Assembly: GCA_038246255.1 (NCBI GenBank)
Contig: JBBRWC010000048.1
Span: 1-30,255 of the forward strand
Origin: RI-242 sp038246255
GTDB lineage: Bacteria; Planctomycetota; UBA1135; GCA-002686595
Direction of reading: 5' to 3'
Length of the DNA: 30,255 nt
This document shows positions 18,242 through 26,502 of this stretch, in pieces; within the stretch, counting starts at the first letter, position 1; each line of letters begins with the position of its first letter. Below the pieces are notes generated by a model. The model did no database searches and was not told the origin of the DNA. It saw only the letters and a list, made by a program, of their open reading frames with translations. Both the position numbers and the translations under genes were made by a program.

Positions 18242-19003
18242 CTACTCCAAGGGAATCCGCCCGGCGGACGATTCGGCGCGCAACGGGGCGGCCAGTGGGG
18301 GCCCGCGACGCGCGGGGGGCGGCAGCAGGGTCAGTCCCCATCCGCGCAGCCCCCAATCGCTCGGGCCCCGGCTTCCCCCGCCGTCGCCCGCGCTTGCGTC
18401 GCCGGTCCGCGGGGCGACCCGCCGTCGGAAACCGGCCCGGGCGATGTCCCGCTCGCCCGCTGCGAGGGCGAGGCGCGCCAGGGTCATGCGAGTGTCCGCC
18501 GAACCCGTGCGGAGCGCGGCGCCAAGGTGCGCCAGCGCCCGTTCGCGGTCGCCCGCGCCGAGCCAAACGAGGCCGCGGGCGTTCCAGAACGCACTGTCGT
18601 CCGGATGCTCAAACAGGTGGTCCGCGAGCACTCGGTCGGCGCCCGCCGGATCTCCGACGCGCGCCAACGTCTGGGCGAGGTCGAACGCGCTCCAGGGTGC
18701 ATCCACCCGTCGGTGGAGCGCGGCCTGGAGTTCCAGCGCGCGCGCATCGTCCCCTGCGCGGATGAGGGCGACGCCGAGCTCGAACGCCAAACGCTGGTCC
18801 AGCGTGGCCGGGGGCGCGGAACCAAGCGTCAGTGCATCGAGGGCGATGCGCGCCGCTTCGAGCGACGTTCCCGCCGCGCGGGCCGCGTCCCATCGATCGC
18901 GCTCGGCGTTCGACGGAGTTGTGTGCTGGCCGCGCGCACAGGGCGCGAGGCAGATCCAAAGGGCGGTGAGCGCCACTGCGGCGCGCTTCGCCACGCACAT
19001 CAT
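18242..19003 (-). CDS. Exported TPR protein coupled to purM (253 aa)
   Basis: N-terminus MMCVAKRAAVALTALWICLAPCARG is a signal peptide; the C-A-R-G end gives a plausible type I site, and no strict lipobox is present. Residues about 60-190 hold three to four TPR units (LAFELGVALIRAGDDARALELQ, PWSAFDLAQTLARVGDPAGADRVL, AFWNARGLVWLGAGDRERALAHLGAAL, ARLALAAGERDIARAGF). The last 60 residues are Gly/Pro/Arg-rich and probably disordered. ATG at 19003 overlaps the purM stop as ATGA. There is no biochemical link between purine synthesis and an exported TPR scaffold that I know of, so the pairing may only be transcriptional. The partner protein is unknown. Confidence 0.75.
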   Translation of the reverse strand: MMCVAKRAAVALTALWICLAPCARGQHTTPSNAERDRWDAARAAGTSLEAARIALDALTLGSAPPATLDQRLAFELGVALIRAGDDARALELQAALHRRVDAPWSAFDLAQTLARVGDPAGADRVLADHLFEHPDDSAFWNARGLVWLGAGDRERALAHLGAALRTGSADTRMTLARLALAAGERDIARAGFRRRVAPRTGDASAGDGGGSRGPSDWGLRGWGLTLLPPPARRGPPLAAPLRAESSAGRIPLE

Positions 19004-20139
19004 CCGCGCGCTGGGCCGGGTTCGACCTGTGCGGGTCCCGTGCCCACGGGGCGACCCTCGAGGCGCACACGGCCGGATCCGGCGACCACTTCGCCGAGGT
19101 GGAACGCGGTTTCGCCCGCGGCCGCGAGCTGCGCGCGGATCGGTTCCGCATCCGCGGCTTCGACCGCGAGGACGATGCCCACGCCCATGTTGAATGCGCG
19201 GTAGGCCTCGGCGGCGGGCACGCCGCCTTCCTCGACCAGCATGCGGAAGAGCCCCGGAACGTCCCACGCGCCAAGGTCAATGCGCGCATCCGCGTTCTTG
19301 AGGATGCGGTTGACGTTGCCCGGCAATCCGCCGCCGGTGATGTGCGCGATTCCCGCGATGCGGCCCGCTTCGAGCAGGGGCCAAAGCGGGTCGAGGTAAC
19401 AGCGGTGCGGCGCAAGGAGCGCGTCCTGCAGTGTCCGTCCGCCGAGCGCTTTGGGACGCGCATCGAGGGCGAGGCCAAGCTGCTCGAATGCGACGAGCCG
19501 CGCCAGGGAATAGCCGTTGGTGTGCAGGCCGTCCGAACCGAGTCCGATCAGCTTTTGGCCGGGTTTCACGCGGCTTCCGTCGAGCATGCGGTCGCGGCGC
19601 ACCGAACCGACGATGAACCCCACGAGGTCGAAATCCCCGCGTGCGTAGAGGCCGGGCATTTCGGCGGTTTCCCCGCCGAGCAGCGCGAGGCCGTGGTCCT
19701 TGCACGCAAGCGCGCAACCTCGGATCAGGTCGGCCACGACGTTGGGTTCAAGGACCCCCGTTCCGACGTAATCGAGGAAAAACAACGGCCGTGCGCCCTG
19801 GCACAGGATGTCGTTGATGCAGTGCTGGACGAGGTCGCGCCCGACCGTGATGTGGATGCCGGCGCGTTTTGCGACGTCGAGCTTCGTGCCGACACCGTCC
19901 GCGCTCGCAACGAGGATTTCGCCGCCGACACCCGCGCGCTCCATGTCGAACAGGCCGCCGAACAATCCGACGTCGGAAACCACGCCGGGCGTAAAGGTGG
20001 CGCGGATCGCGCTGCGCGCGCTCGCAAGGGCCTTGTCGGCGGCGTCGATGTTGACGCCGGCGCGCTTGTAAGTGAGGGGGTCGCTCGTCACGGGAGTCGG
20101 GGCTCGTGGCTCGAGGGGGGCGGGTTGGGAAGCGCCCAT
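19000..20139 (-). CDS. purM: Phosphoribosylformylglycinamidine cyclo-ligase
   Basis: AIR synthetase, step five of de novo purine synthesis: it converts FGAM plus ATP to AIR in the cytosol. Signatures are LTYKRAGVNIDAADKAL (22-38), SADGVGTKLDVA (79-90), HCINDILCQGARPLF (106-120), GGETAEMPGLY (155-165), GLHTNGYSLAR and HITGGGLPGNVNRIL. Length is 379 aa from the ATG at 20139, against about 345 for the family. GTG at 20091 (starting VTSDPLTYKRAG) would give 363 aa and fits the family N-terminus equally well; neither has a clear ribosome-binding site. It heads a minus-strand series, divergent from dxr, and its stop overlaps the TPR gene start by 4 nt. Confidence 0.96.
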   Translation of the reverse strand: MGASQPAPLEPRAPTPVTSDPLTYKRAGVNIDAADKALASARSAIRATFTPGVVSDVGLFGGLFDMERAGVGGEILVASADGVGTKLDVAKRAGIHITVGRDLVQHCINDILCQGARPLFFLDYVGTGVLEPNVVADLIRGCALACKDHGLALLGGETAEMPGLYARGDFDLVGFIVGSVRRDRMLDGSRVKPGQKLIGLGSDGLHTNGYSLARLVAFEQLGLALDARPKALGGRTLQDALLAPHRCYLDPLWPLLEAGRIAGIAHITGGGLPGNVNRILKNADARIDLGAWDVPGLFRMLVEEGGVPAAEAYRAFNMGVGIVLAVEAADAEPIRAQLAAAGETAFHLGEVVAGSGRVRLEGRPVGTGPAQVEPGPARG

Positions 20140-20276
20140 CCTGTGCGCGCTCCGCGTGGGAATCCAGGGACGCGGGCGGGATTCGCCCGTCCGCGGCACC
20201 AGCCCGTGCGCGGGGTCCGTCGCGCGCCGGGTTCGCGCGCGGTTCCAACCCACGTTGGCGTCTGTGGCTGGGGCGC

Positions 20277-20290
20277 TTTTTGGTTAGACT
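20277..20290 (+). promoter_or_regulatory. Possible -10 region of dxr
   Basis: TTTTTGGTTAGACT contains TAGACT, resembling the TAGATT and TAGTTT elements before the two HEAT genes, including the preceding TTTG. It would give a leader of about 30 nt before the dxr ATG. No consensus -35 is visible. Confidence 0.35.
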
Positions 20291-20327
20291 CGGACCCGCT
20301 CGGCGAACCCGGGCTGCCCGCCTGTCC

Positions 20328-21584
20328 ATGAAATCACTGCTCGTCCTGGGGAGCACCGGGTCCATCGGTCGGCAGACCCTCGACCTGGTGGAGTCCCGTC
20401 CCGATCTTTTCCGGATCGCGGGGCTGGCTGCGCGTAGCTCGGGCCGCGAGTTGCTGGCGCAGGTGTTGCGGCACCGTCCGCGGTTCGCGGCGCTGATCAG
20501 CCCCCGGGCAGCGGAGGTCATCGAGTCCGAACTCCCCCCGGGAACCCACCTTTTCCGGGGACCCGACGCGTTGCTCGAGCTGATCGCCGCCGCGGACTTC
20601 GACCTCGCCGTGCACGGTGTCGTGGGCGCGGCTGGGATTTTGCCGTCGGCGGCGGTGCTGGAGCGCGGGCGGCCGCTCGCGCTTGCCAACAAGGAATCCC
20701 TCGTCGCGGCGGGGCGCGAGTTGCTCGAGCTGTCCCGCCGCTACGGCGCGCCCATCCTGCCTGTCGATTCGGAACACAGCGCGATCCACCAGTGCCTGCG
20801 CGGCGAGGACATCGGGCGCGTGCGCCGCATCCTGCTGACGGCGTCCGGCGGACCGTTCCGCGATCTGTCCGCGGACGAGATCGCGCGTGTCGGGCCCGCT
20901 CAGGCCCTGCGCCACCCGAATTGGGAGATGGGGCCGCGCATCACGGTGGGTTCCGCGACGTTGATGAACAAAGCGCTTGAGGTGATCGAAGCGCACCACC
21001 TTTTTGGCCTCGACGCGGACCGCATCGAAGTGGTGGTGCACCGCCAGTCAGTGGTCCATTCGATGGTCGAGTTCATCGACGGTTCGGTCATCGCGCAGAT
21101 GGGCCCGCCGGACATGCGCGGGCCGATCCACTACGCGCTGCACTATCCCGACCGCGGCGCGTCGACGCTGAAGGGGTTCGACCTCGGGCTGTTCCGCGAG
21201 CTCACGTTCGAAGCGCCCGACCACCATCGTTTTCCCGCGCTGGACCTCGGATTCCGCTGCCTGCGTGAGGGCGGTGACGCGGGTTGTGTGCTCAACGCCG
21301 CAGATGAAGTGGCCGTCGAGGCCTTCCTCGCCGGCTCCATCGGTTTTTGCGACATCGCAGCCATCAGCAGCGCGGTGCTCGACAACCGTCCGGCCCCTGC
21401 GTCTGGCCTCGCGGGCATCCTCGCGTCCGACGCACAGGCCCGCGACGCCGCGCGGGACGCCATCGCCCGCTGCGCGCCTCCCGCGACTGCCGCCGGCAAC
21501 ACCGGCCCGGGCAACACCGGCCCGGGCAACACCGGCCCTGGCGCCCTTGTCCCCGGCGCCCGCGCGGCCGATGTTGGTCCCTAG
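20328..21584 (+). CDS. dxr: 1-deoxy-D-xylulose 5-phosphate reductoisomerase
   Basis: The second enzyme of the MEP isoprenoid pathway: it converts DXP to MEP using NADPH and a divalent metal, in the cytosol. Length 418 aa. NADPH loop GSTGSIG is at 8-14, ALANKESLVAAG at 118-129, metal ligands D147 and E149 in PVDSEHSAI, TASGGPF at 171-177, and the substrate/metal helix GSATLMNKALEVIEA at 208-222 (N214, K215, E218). HRQSVVHSMVEFIDGSV and LNAADEVAVEAFL complete the fold. All expected catalytic residues are present. The C-terminus is extended by a Gly/Asn/Thr/Pro repeat (GNTGP x3) and a short tail not needed for the fold. It is followed at 57 bp by rseP, a common arrangement in bacteria. Confidence 0.97.
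   Translation: MKSLLVLGSTGSIGRQTLDLVESRPDLFRIAGLAARSSGRELLAQVLRHRPRFAALISPRAAEVIESELPPGTHLFRGPDALLELIAAADFDLAVHGVVGAAGILPSAAVLERGRPLALANKESLVAAGRELLELSRRYGAPILPVDSEHSAIHQCLRGEDIGRVRRILLTASGGPFRDLSADEIARVGPAQALRHPNWEMGPRITVGSATLMNKALEVIEAHHLFGLDADRIEVVVHRQSVVHSMVEFIDGSVIAQMGPPDMRGPIHYALHYPDRGASTLKGFDLGLFRELTFEAPDHHRFPALDLGFRCLREGGDAGCVLNAADEVAVEAFLAGSIGFCDIAAISSAVLDNRPAPASGLAGILASDAQARDAARDAIARCAPPATAAGNTGPGNTGPGNTGPGALVPGARAADVGP
21495..21539. repeat. Three 15-bp tandem repeats at the 3' end of dxr
   Basis: GGCAACACCGGCCCG is repeated at 21495-21509, 21510-21524 and 21525-21539 (last base T). It is in frame and encodes GNTGP pentapeptides in the disordered tail of Dxr. Confidence 0.95.
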
Positions 21585-21641
21585 GGAGCGCGCCTGCGCA
21601 AATCCCCACCGCTCCGCCTCGACCCCACGGAATCCCTCGCC

Positions 21642-23459
21642 TTGGACCAGATCCTCCGCATGCTGCTCGTGGCCTTTGGCATCGGGCTTGTCATCTTCGT
21701 GCACGAGGCCGGCCACTACCTTGCGGCGCGTCTGATAGGCGTGCGCGTGCAGGTCTTCAGCCTGGGCTTTGGTCCGAAGCTGCTGGGTTTTGTGCGCGGT
21801 GGCACGCTGTATCAGCTCGCCGCCATCCCGATGGGTGGTTACGTGGCCGTCGCGGGCGAAGACCCGTCGGTGCGCGCTCCCCTGCCCGACGAACTGCCGT
21901 CGAAGAGCGTGGGACAGCGCTTTTTGTACTACTCGGGCGGCGTGTTGATGAACCTCGCGTTCGCCGTTGTCGTGCTGCCGCTGATTTTCATGGTCGGTGT
22001 GCCGTTCGAGCGCCCCATCCTTGGCGAGCCGATCCCCGGTGGGCCCGCGTGGCACGCCGGGCTGGAGGCGGGCACGACTGTGCTCGCGGTGAACGGCTCC
22101 GCGGTGTACGACTTCAACCACATCCCGACGGCGGTGGCGCTGGGGCCGACGGAAGGTTCGACGCTGCGTCTGCGTTTGCCCGACGGGCGCGAAGAGTCGA
22201 TCACCGTGCGCCCCGAGAAGTCGGACCAGATGGGGCTGTACACCATCGCAGTGCGCCCGGCCCTCGACCCGCAGGGACGCATCCAGGTGGCCCCCGACTC
22301 CCCGGCGGCGGCCGCAGGGCTCAACACCGGCGATCGCCTGGAAGGCATCGAAGGCGCGCCCGCAGGATTGTCCCTCGCCCAGCAGTTCGCCGCGGCGACC
22401 ACCGAGCGCGAACCGATCGAGCTGCGTGTGCGCGGCCCGCAGCCCGCGGACCCCGTGCGCCGCGTGCGCGTCGAGCCCGACCTCGCGGTGCTTTCGAAGC
22501 CGCGTCTTGGCATCGCTCCGCCCGTCAACCACGTGGTCGAGCTGCGCCACGGCACCGCGGTGCGCGACCTCGGCCTCGAGGTCGGCGACCGCATCCTGCA
22601 TATCGACGGGCAACGGGTCTGGCGCGCGGGCGATGTCGTGCGCCACGCGCTGGTGGCCTTCGGCGACGCGACGTTCCACGCCTTCCGCGTGGGGGTCGAA
22701 CGCGCCGGCAGCGAACGGGAACTTGTGTGGCCCGAACTCGATCGCGCAGGGTTGCTCGCGCGGCTCGCCGATGTGGCCATCGACCAATCCCAAGCGGGTG
22801 GAACCATCGCCGTCTACGCGGGCGAGGCCGGATCGGTCGGTGGACTGCGCTCGGGTGACCGTGTTGTGCGAATCGACGGTGTGCCCGTTGCGGTTTGGAA
22901 GGACATCGAAGGCGCGGTCAGCGCCGCGAGTGGCAGTTTGCGTTTTGAGGTCCAGCGCGAGGGTGAGTCCGGGTCGATTGGGCTCGACGTCACGCCCGCG
23001 GCCGCGGCGGTGCCGAACTTCGGTTTTGCGCTGATGCTCGACCAGTACGTCTACCGCTCGGCGAGCTTCGGCGACGCCGTGCGTGTGGGTTTGGTCAGTT
23101 CCTGGCGCATGCTGGCCGACGTGTGGCTGTCGCTGAAGAAGCTGGTGCTGCGCGAGGTTCCCAGCGACAGCCTCGGGGGTGTGATCACGATCAGCGTCGT
23201 CAGCTACACGTGGGCTGAGGCGGGTGTGGCCAAGCTCCTGTTTTTCCTGTGCCTCTTGAGCATCAACCTCGCGTTCCTCAACGTGTTGCCGATTCCTGTG
23301 CTCGACGGCGGTCAGTTGTTTTTCCTCGGTGTCGAGGCGATCAAGGGTTCGCCGGTCTCCGAAAAAGTGTTTGGTTACAGCCAAATGGTGGGGCTCGTGT
23401 TGATCGTGACCCTGATGGTCTACGTGACGTACTCGGACCTCATGCGCTGGGTGTTCTAG
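21642..23459 (+). CDS. rseP: RIP zinc metalloprotease, site-2 protease family
   Basis: A membrane-embedded protease that cleaves anti-sigma factors or remnant signal peptides within the bilayer. HEAGH (21-25, in VIFVHEAGHYLAARL) is the zinc and catalytic motif, and NVLPIPVLDGG (from N547) supplies the third ligand Asp. PMGGYVAVAGED after the first helix is the family beta-hairpin. Between the helices lie three or four PDZ-like domains (GLEAGTTVLAVNGSAV, GLNTGDRLEGIEGAP, GLEVGDRILHIDGQRV, GLRSGDRVVRIDGVPV). This is longer than the 450-aa E. coli enzyme, which has two; total 605 aa from TTG at 21642. The start is uncertain: ATG at 21660 gives a compact N-terminus, while a CTG at 21594 has the best Shine-Dalgarno (AGGGAG, 5 nt spacing). 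It lies 13 bp upstream of the UbiA-family gene. Confidence 0.95.
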   Translation: MDQILRMLLVAFGIGLVIFVHEAGHYLAARLIGVRVQVFSLGFGPKLLGFVRGGTLYQLAAIPMGGYVAVAGEDPSVRAPLPDELPSKSVGQRFLYYSGGVLMNLAFAVVVLPLIFMVGVPFERPILGEPIPGGPAWHAGLEAGTTVLAVNGSAVYDFNHIPTAVALGPTEGSTLRLRLPDGREESITVRPEKSDQMGLYTIAVRPALDPQGRIQVAPDSPAAAAGLNTGDRLEGIEGAPAGLSLAQQFAAATTEREPIELRVRGPQPADPVRRVRVEPDLAVLSKPRLGIAPPVNHVVELRHGTAVRDLGLEVGDRILHIDGQRVWRAGDVVRHALVAFGDATFHAFRVGVERAGSERELVWPELDRAGLLARLADVAIDQSQAGGTIAVYAGEAGSVGGLRSGDRVVRIDGVPVAVWKDIEGAVSAASGSLRFEVQREGESGSIGLDVTPAAAAVPNFGFALMLDQYVYRSASFGDAVRVGLVSSWRMLADVWLSLKKLVLREVPSDSLGGVITISVVSYTWAEAGVAKLLFFLCLLSINLAFLNVLPIPVLDGGQLFFLGVEAIKGSPVSEKVFGYSQMVGLVLIVTLMVYVTYSDLMRWVF

Positions 23460-23472
23460 GGCCCGCACCCCA

Positions 23473-24468
23473 ATGCCTCTCGACATCGCCGCCGCGCGCG
23501 CGCCGCGCCCCACCTGGGTCGCGTGGGGGCAGCTCATGCGCATCTCCCTCGCGCCCAGCGCGATAGGCGACGCGTGGCTCGGCCTGTTGCTCGGTGCGGG
23601 CACGTTGCCCCTGCGACCCGCGGCGCTGATCCCCATCGCCGCGTCGCTGTGTGTGTATTGCGGTGGCCTCGCGCTGAACGACCTGGTCGACCGCGAGGAG
23701 GACCGTCGCACACGTCCGGGCCGTCCGGTTCCCTCGGGAGCGGTGCCCCTGTGGGGTGCATGGGTGCTGGCGCTCGTCTTGCTTCTGGCCGGGCCCGCGA
23801 TCGCGGCGCTCGCCTCGCCGGGCGCGGCGCTTGCGTACGCGGCGGTGGCGCTGATCGCGGTGCTGTACGACGTCGCGGGCCGCGGTCCCCTGCGTGGGCC
23901 CGTGTTGCTCGGGTTGGCGCGGGCGGGCAACGTTGCCGCGGCCGCGGTGGCGGCGGGAGCGCTCTTCAACCCGGACAGACTCAACGTACCGCCCGCCGCG
24001 TGGACGCTCGCTGCCTGTTATGGGTTGTACGTGTTTGCGGTGTCGCGCCTCGGCCGCCTCGAGGACGATCCGAGCACGGCTCCTGGTGCGCGCCCGCGCA
24101 CACCGCTGCGCGCGGCGGCCGTGTTGCTGGCGTTGGGGCCGCTCGTCGCGATCGGTTTGGCGGCGGTGGATTCCGTGCCCAAACCCGGATTCGGCGAGTA
24201 CGTCGCCGCCTTCGCCGGGGCTTTGGTCGCCGTTTTTGGCGCGCGTGCGCTGTGGCGCGAGGCCAACGCGCGCACCCTTTGGACGCACGCGGAAGTGGTC
24301 CGCGCGATGGGCATCGCCCTGCGCAGACTGATGGTGTTCACGGGAGCGTCCGCGCTCGTCGTGGGGGCCGCCGTGGGAGCGCCCCGTGAGGGCGCTCAAA
24401 CGGCCCTTTTGATCCTGATCGGTTTCCCCCTGAGCGCCCGCCTGCGGCGGCGCTTTCCGCCGTCCTGA
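23473..24468 (+). CDS. UbiA-family prenyltransferase, EboC-like
   Basis: A 331-aa integral membrane protein with about eight hydrophobic helices. The first Asp-rich motif is intact: ALNDLVDREEDRRTRPGRPVPSG (N69, D70, D73, D77), which binds the Mg-diphosphate of the prenyl donor. The second motif, normally DxxxD before a Lys-rich loop, is not found. Its place is taken by YVFAVSRLGRLEDD, which resembles the SRxE form seen in EboC-like UbiA proteins. The acceptor is therefore unclear: it need not be a quinone or heme O precursor. The start at 23473 follows the rseP stop by 13 bp, so dxr-rseP-ubiA probably form one transcript. It ends 24 bp from the convergent tRNA nucleotidyltransferase gene. 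Confidence 0.85.
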   Translation: MPLDIAAARAPRPTWVAWGQLMRISLAPSAIGDAWLGLLLGAGTLPLRPAALIPIAASLCVYCGGLALNDLVDREEDRRTRPGRPVPSGAVPLWGAWVLALVLLLAGPAIAALASPGAALAYAAVALIAVLYDVAGRGPLRGPVLLGLARAGNVAAAAVAAGALFNPDRLNVPPAAWTLAACYGLYVFAVSRLGRLEDDPSTAPGARPRTPLRAAAVLLALGPLVAIGLAAVDSVPKPGFGEYVAAFAGALVAVFGARALWREANARTLWTHAEVVRAMGIALRRLMVFTGASALVVGAAVGAPREGAQTALLILIGFPLSARLRRRFPPS

Positions 24469-24492
24469 GCGTCGCGCCCGCGCTCCGCCGTG

Positions 24493-25788
24493 TCACGGGC
24501 CCTTGGCGTAGGCGGCGGCGTACTGCAGCGCCTGTTCGCGGCTCGCGAGCTGACCCCCGAGTTGTCGCCGGCGCGCGTCCGCGAGGAACAGCGCAAACGC
24601 GGGGCCGGGCGTGAGGCCGAGCTCGATCAGGTCCTTCGCGGCGACGAGCGGCGCCGGATCGCGTTCCGCGGGCGGTGTTGATGCAAGAAGCTCGGCGAAG
24701 GCCTCCACCTCCGCGGGCGTGGGCGTGCCCGTCACCTTGGAACGCGCGCGTGCAAGTTCGAGCCGTCCTTCTACCTCCGTGCCGCCGAGCTGCGACCGCC
24801 GACGCGCGACGGCCTCCCAGGGCGCCTCATCCGGACTCCCCACGAGGGCACCCAGGGTGGCGAGGCGCTCCCCCACCACCCGCCGAAGGTGGCGCGAGGG
24901 GCGCAGGGCGTCCAGCGCGACGAGGGCGCGCTCCCGCAGCGCCAGGTCCCAGGGCGGCCCCGGGTCGTGGAGCGCCGCGAGCAGCCCGGCGGGGCCCGGG
25001 GGGCCGGTCTGCGCGAGCTGGGCGGCGACGCGGGCCCGCAGTGCGAGTTCCAAGGTGTCGACCCCCGCGCGGTGCAGCCCCGGGAGCGCGCCCTCCAGGA
25101 GGCCGGCGCCACATAGGACACACAGCGCGCGCCCGAGCCCGGGGGCGTTCGACATGCGTGTCCACTCTGCGAGGACCCGCTCGGCGCTCAGCCCAAGGAG
25201 CGCCGCGCGCGCGGCCTTCGCCCCCGCGAGGGTGAGCGGATCGGGCTCGAGGCCGAGCTTGCCCGCAAACCGTGCGAGCCGCATCAAACGCAGGCCGTCC
25301 TCGCGAAAACGCCGCTCGGCGTCGCCGACCGCGCGCAGGACGCCATGCGCGAGGTCCGCGCCACCCCCGCACGGGTCCGCGAGCGTGTCGTCGAGGGGGT
25401 CGAGGTACATCGCGTTGCAGGTGAAGTCCCTGCGCGCCGCGTCGTCCTCGAGCCGGTCGCCAAAATCGAGCGCGTCGGGGCGGCGGCCGTCGCTGTAGCT
25501 GCCTTCGGTGCGGAAGGTCGTGTGTTCGATGGCGTGGTCTTCGAGCGGCACCACAAGGGTACCGAAGCGCCGTCCCGCGCCGATCGCACGCGGGAACAGC
25601 GCTTCGATCTCCTCCGGACGCGCCGCGGACGCAAAGTCCAAGTCGCCGCCCTGCGCGCCGCGCGCGAGGTCGCGCACGATGCCGCCCACCAGCCACGCGC
25701 GGTGGCCCGCGCCTGCGAGCACACGCGCGAAGTGCAACGCGGCGCGCCGTGCTGTTTCCGGGAGGGCTTGCACCGAGACTTGGCCCAT
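24493..25788 (-). CDS. CCA-adding tRNA nucleotidyltransferase / poly(A) polymerase family
   Basis: A 431-aa class II nucleotidyltransferase, cytosolic. WLVGGIVRDLARGAQGGDLDFAS contains the GG motif (35-36), R39-D40 and the catalytic DxD (D49, D51). RRDFTCNAMYLDP (about 119-131) is motif B/C, GVLRAVGDAERRFREDGLRLMRLARFAGKLG carries the nucleotide-selecting EDxxR-type helix (RFREDGLRLMR). The C-terminal half is helical and Ala/Leu/Arg-rich, as expected for the tRNA-binding body. It could add CCA, only A, or act as poly(A) polymerase, since these share the head domain. No HD domain is evident. GTG at 25791 directly precedes the chosen ATG. It is divergent from the next gene with only about 50 bp between starts. 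Confidence 0.9.
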   Translation of the reverse strand: MGQVSVQALPETARRAALHFARVLAGAGHRAWLVGGIVRDLARGAQGGDLDFASAARPEEIEALFPRAIGAGRRFGTLVVPLEDHAIEHTTFRTEGSYSDGRRPDALDFGDRLEDDAARRDFTCNAMYLDPLDDTLADPCGGGADLAHGVLRAVGDAERRFREDGLRLMRLARFAGKLGLEPDPLTLAGAKAARAALLGLSAERVLAEWTRMSNAPGLGRALCVLCGAGLLEGALPGLHRAGVDTLELALRARVAAQLAQTGPPGPAGLLAALHDPGPPWDLALRERALVALDALRPSRHLRRVVGERLATLGALVGSPDEAPWEAVARRRSQLGGTEVEGRLELARARSKVTGTPTPAEVEAFAELLASTPPAERDPAPLVAAKDLIELGLTPGPAFALFLADARRRQLGGQLASREQALQYAAAYAKGP

Positions 25789-25842
25789 CACTTGAAGCGT
25801 AACCGCGCGCGGCGCAACATCGAATACGAGGTTGCCGCCACG

Positions 25843-26502
25843 TTGAATCCCCTCACCGAAACCCTGGCCGAATCCCGCTCCGAAACCCGCTCCGAAACCC
25901 TGTCGAGCGCCGCGGTCACCGGCGCGACGCTCGAGCCGCGGCGCCGCGTGGGCCTCGCGGAGCGCCTCGAGGTCGCGATCGGGTTGTCGCTGCGCGGCCA
26001 GGCGCTCGTGGTTGCGATCGCCGCCTCCGTGGCGGTCGTGACGCTGGTCCAGCTCCAGGCATTCGCGGTCCAGGAGAATCAGCGCGACGCGATCGCGCTG
26101 GTCGGCCGCCTGGGGCCCGCCCTCGCCGCTGCGCGCGCTGAGGCGTTTGGGGGTCCCCGTGCGCCGGACCTGGCGGCGGCCGTGCCCGCGGAAGGCCTGG
26201 GCCTGCGTGGCCTCTCCGCGCTAAGCGCGGTTCGGCTCGACCGGCTGGGCGATGTGGACTGGCTCGAGGACGGCCGGCGCATGCGCCGCCACGGTTACTT
26301 GTTCTCCTTGCGCGGCGATGCCGACGGGCGGATGTGGCTCGCCGCCTGGCCGTGGGAGCACGGCCGCAGCGGCCGCAACGCCTACGCCTGGTGCTCCACA
26401 CGCGGACTCCTTGCCCATCCCAACCGGGCGGGTTCCCTGGCGGGCCCCGGCGCGCTGCCCGAGCCCGACGACGAAGGTTGGGCGCGCGCGCTGCGCCCAT
26501 GA
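25843..26502 (+). CDS. One-TM protein with a pilin-like C-terminal segment, function unknown
   Basis: A 219-aa protein from TTG at 25843; no ATG is available before the membrane helix, GAGG lies 11 nt upstream, and GTG near residue 36 is an alternative. The N-terminus is Ser/Glu/Thr-rich with short repeats (SETRSET). A single membrane helix spans about 49-68 (QALVVAIAASVAVVTLVQLQ), followed by a coiled helix and a globular tail with RRHGYLFSLRGDADGRMWLAAWPWEHGRSGR, then AYAWCSTRGLLAHPN. That tail resembles DUF2950- or pseudopilin-like proteins of Planctomycetota (H-G-Y-x-F...A-W-P...G-R-x-G-R), but this rests on pattern memory only. No prepilin peptidase site is visible. It is probably inner-membrane with the C-terminus outside. 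Confidence 0.6.
   Translation: MNPLTETLAESRSETRSETLSSAAVTGATLEPRRRVGLAERLEVAIGLSLRGQALVVAIAASVAVVTLVQLQAFAVQENQRDAIALVGRLGPALAAARAEAFGGPRAPDLAAAVPAEGLGLRGLSALSAVRLDRLGDVDWLEDGRRMRRHGYLFSLRGDADGRMWLAAWPWEHGRSGRNAYAWCSTRGLLAHPNRAGSLAGPGALPEPDDEGWARALRP

Noticed and set aside
21048..23984. 978-codon open frame on the minus strand
   Set aside because: It lies antisense to dxr, rseP and the UbiA gene, all firmly identified by catalytic motifs. Its product is His/Arg/Gln-rich without motifs, the usual mirror frame of GC-rich genes.
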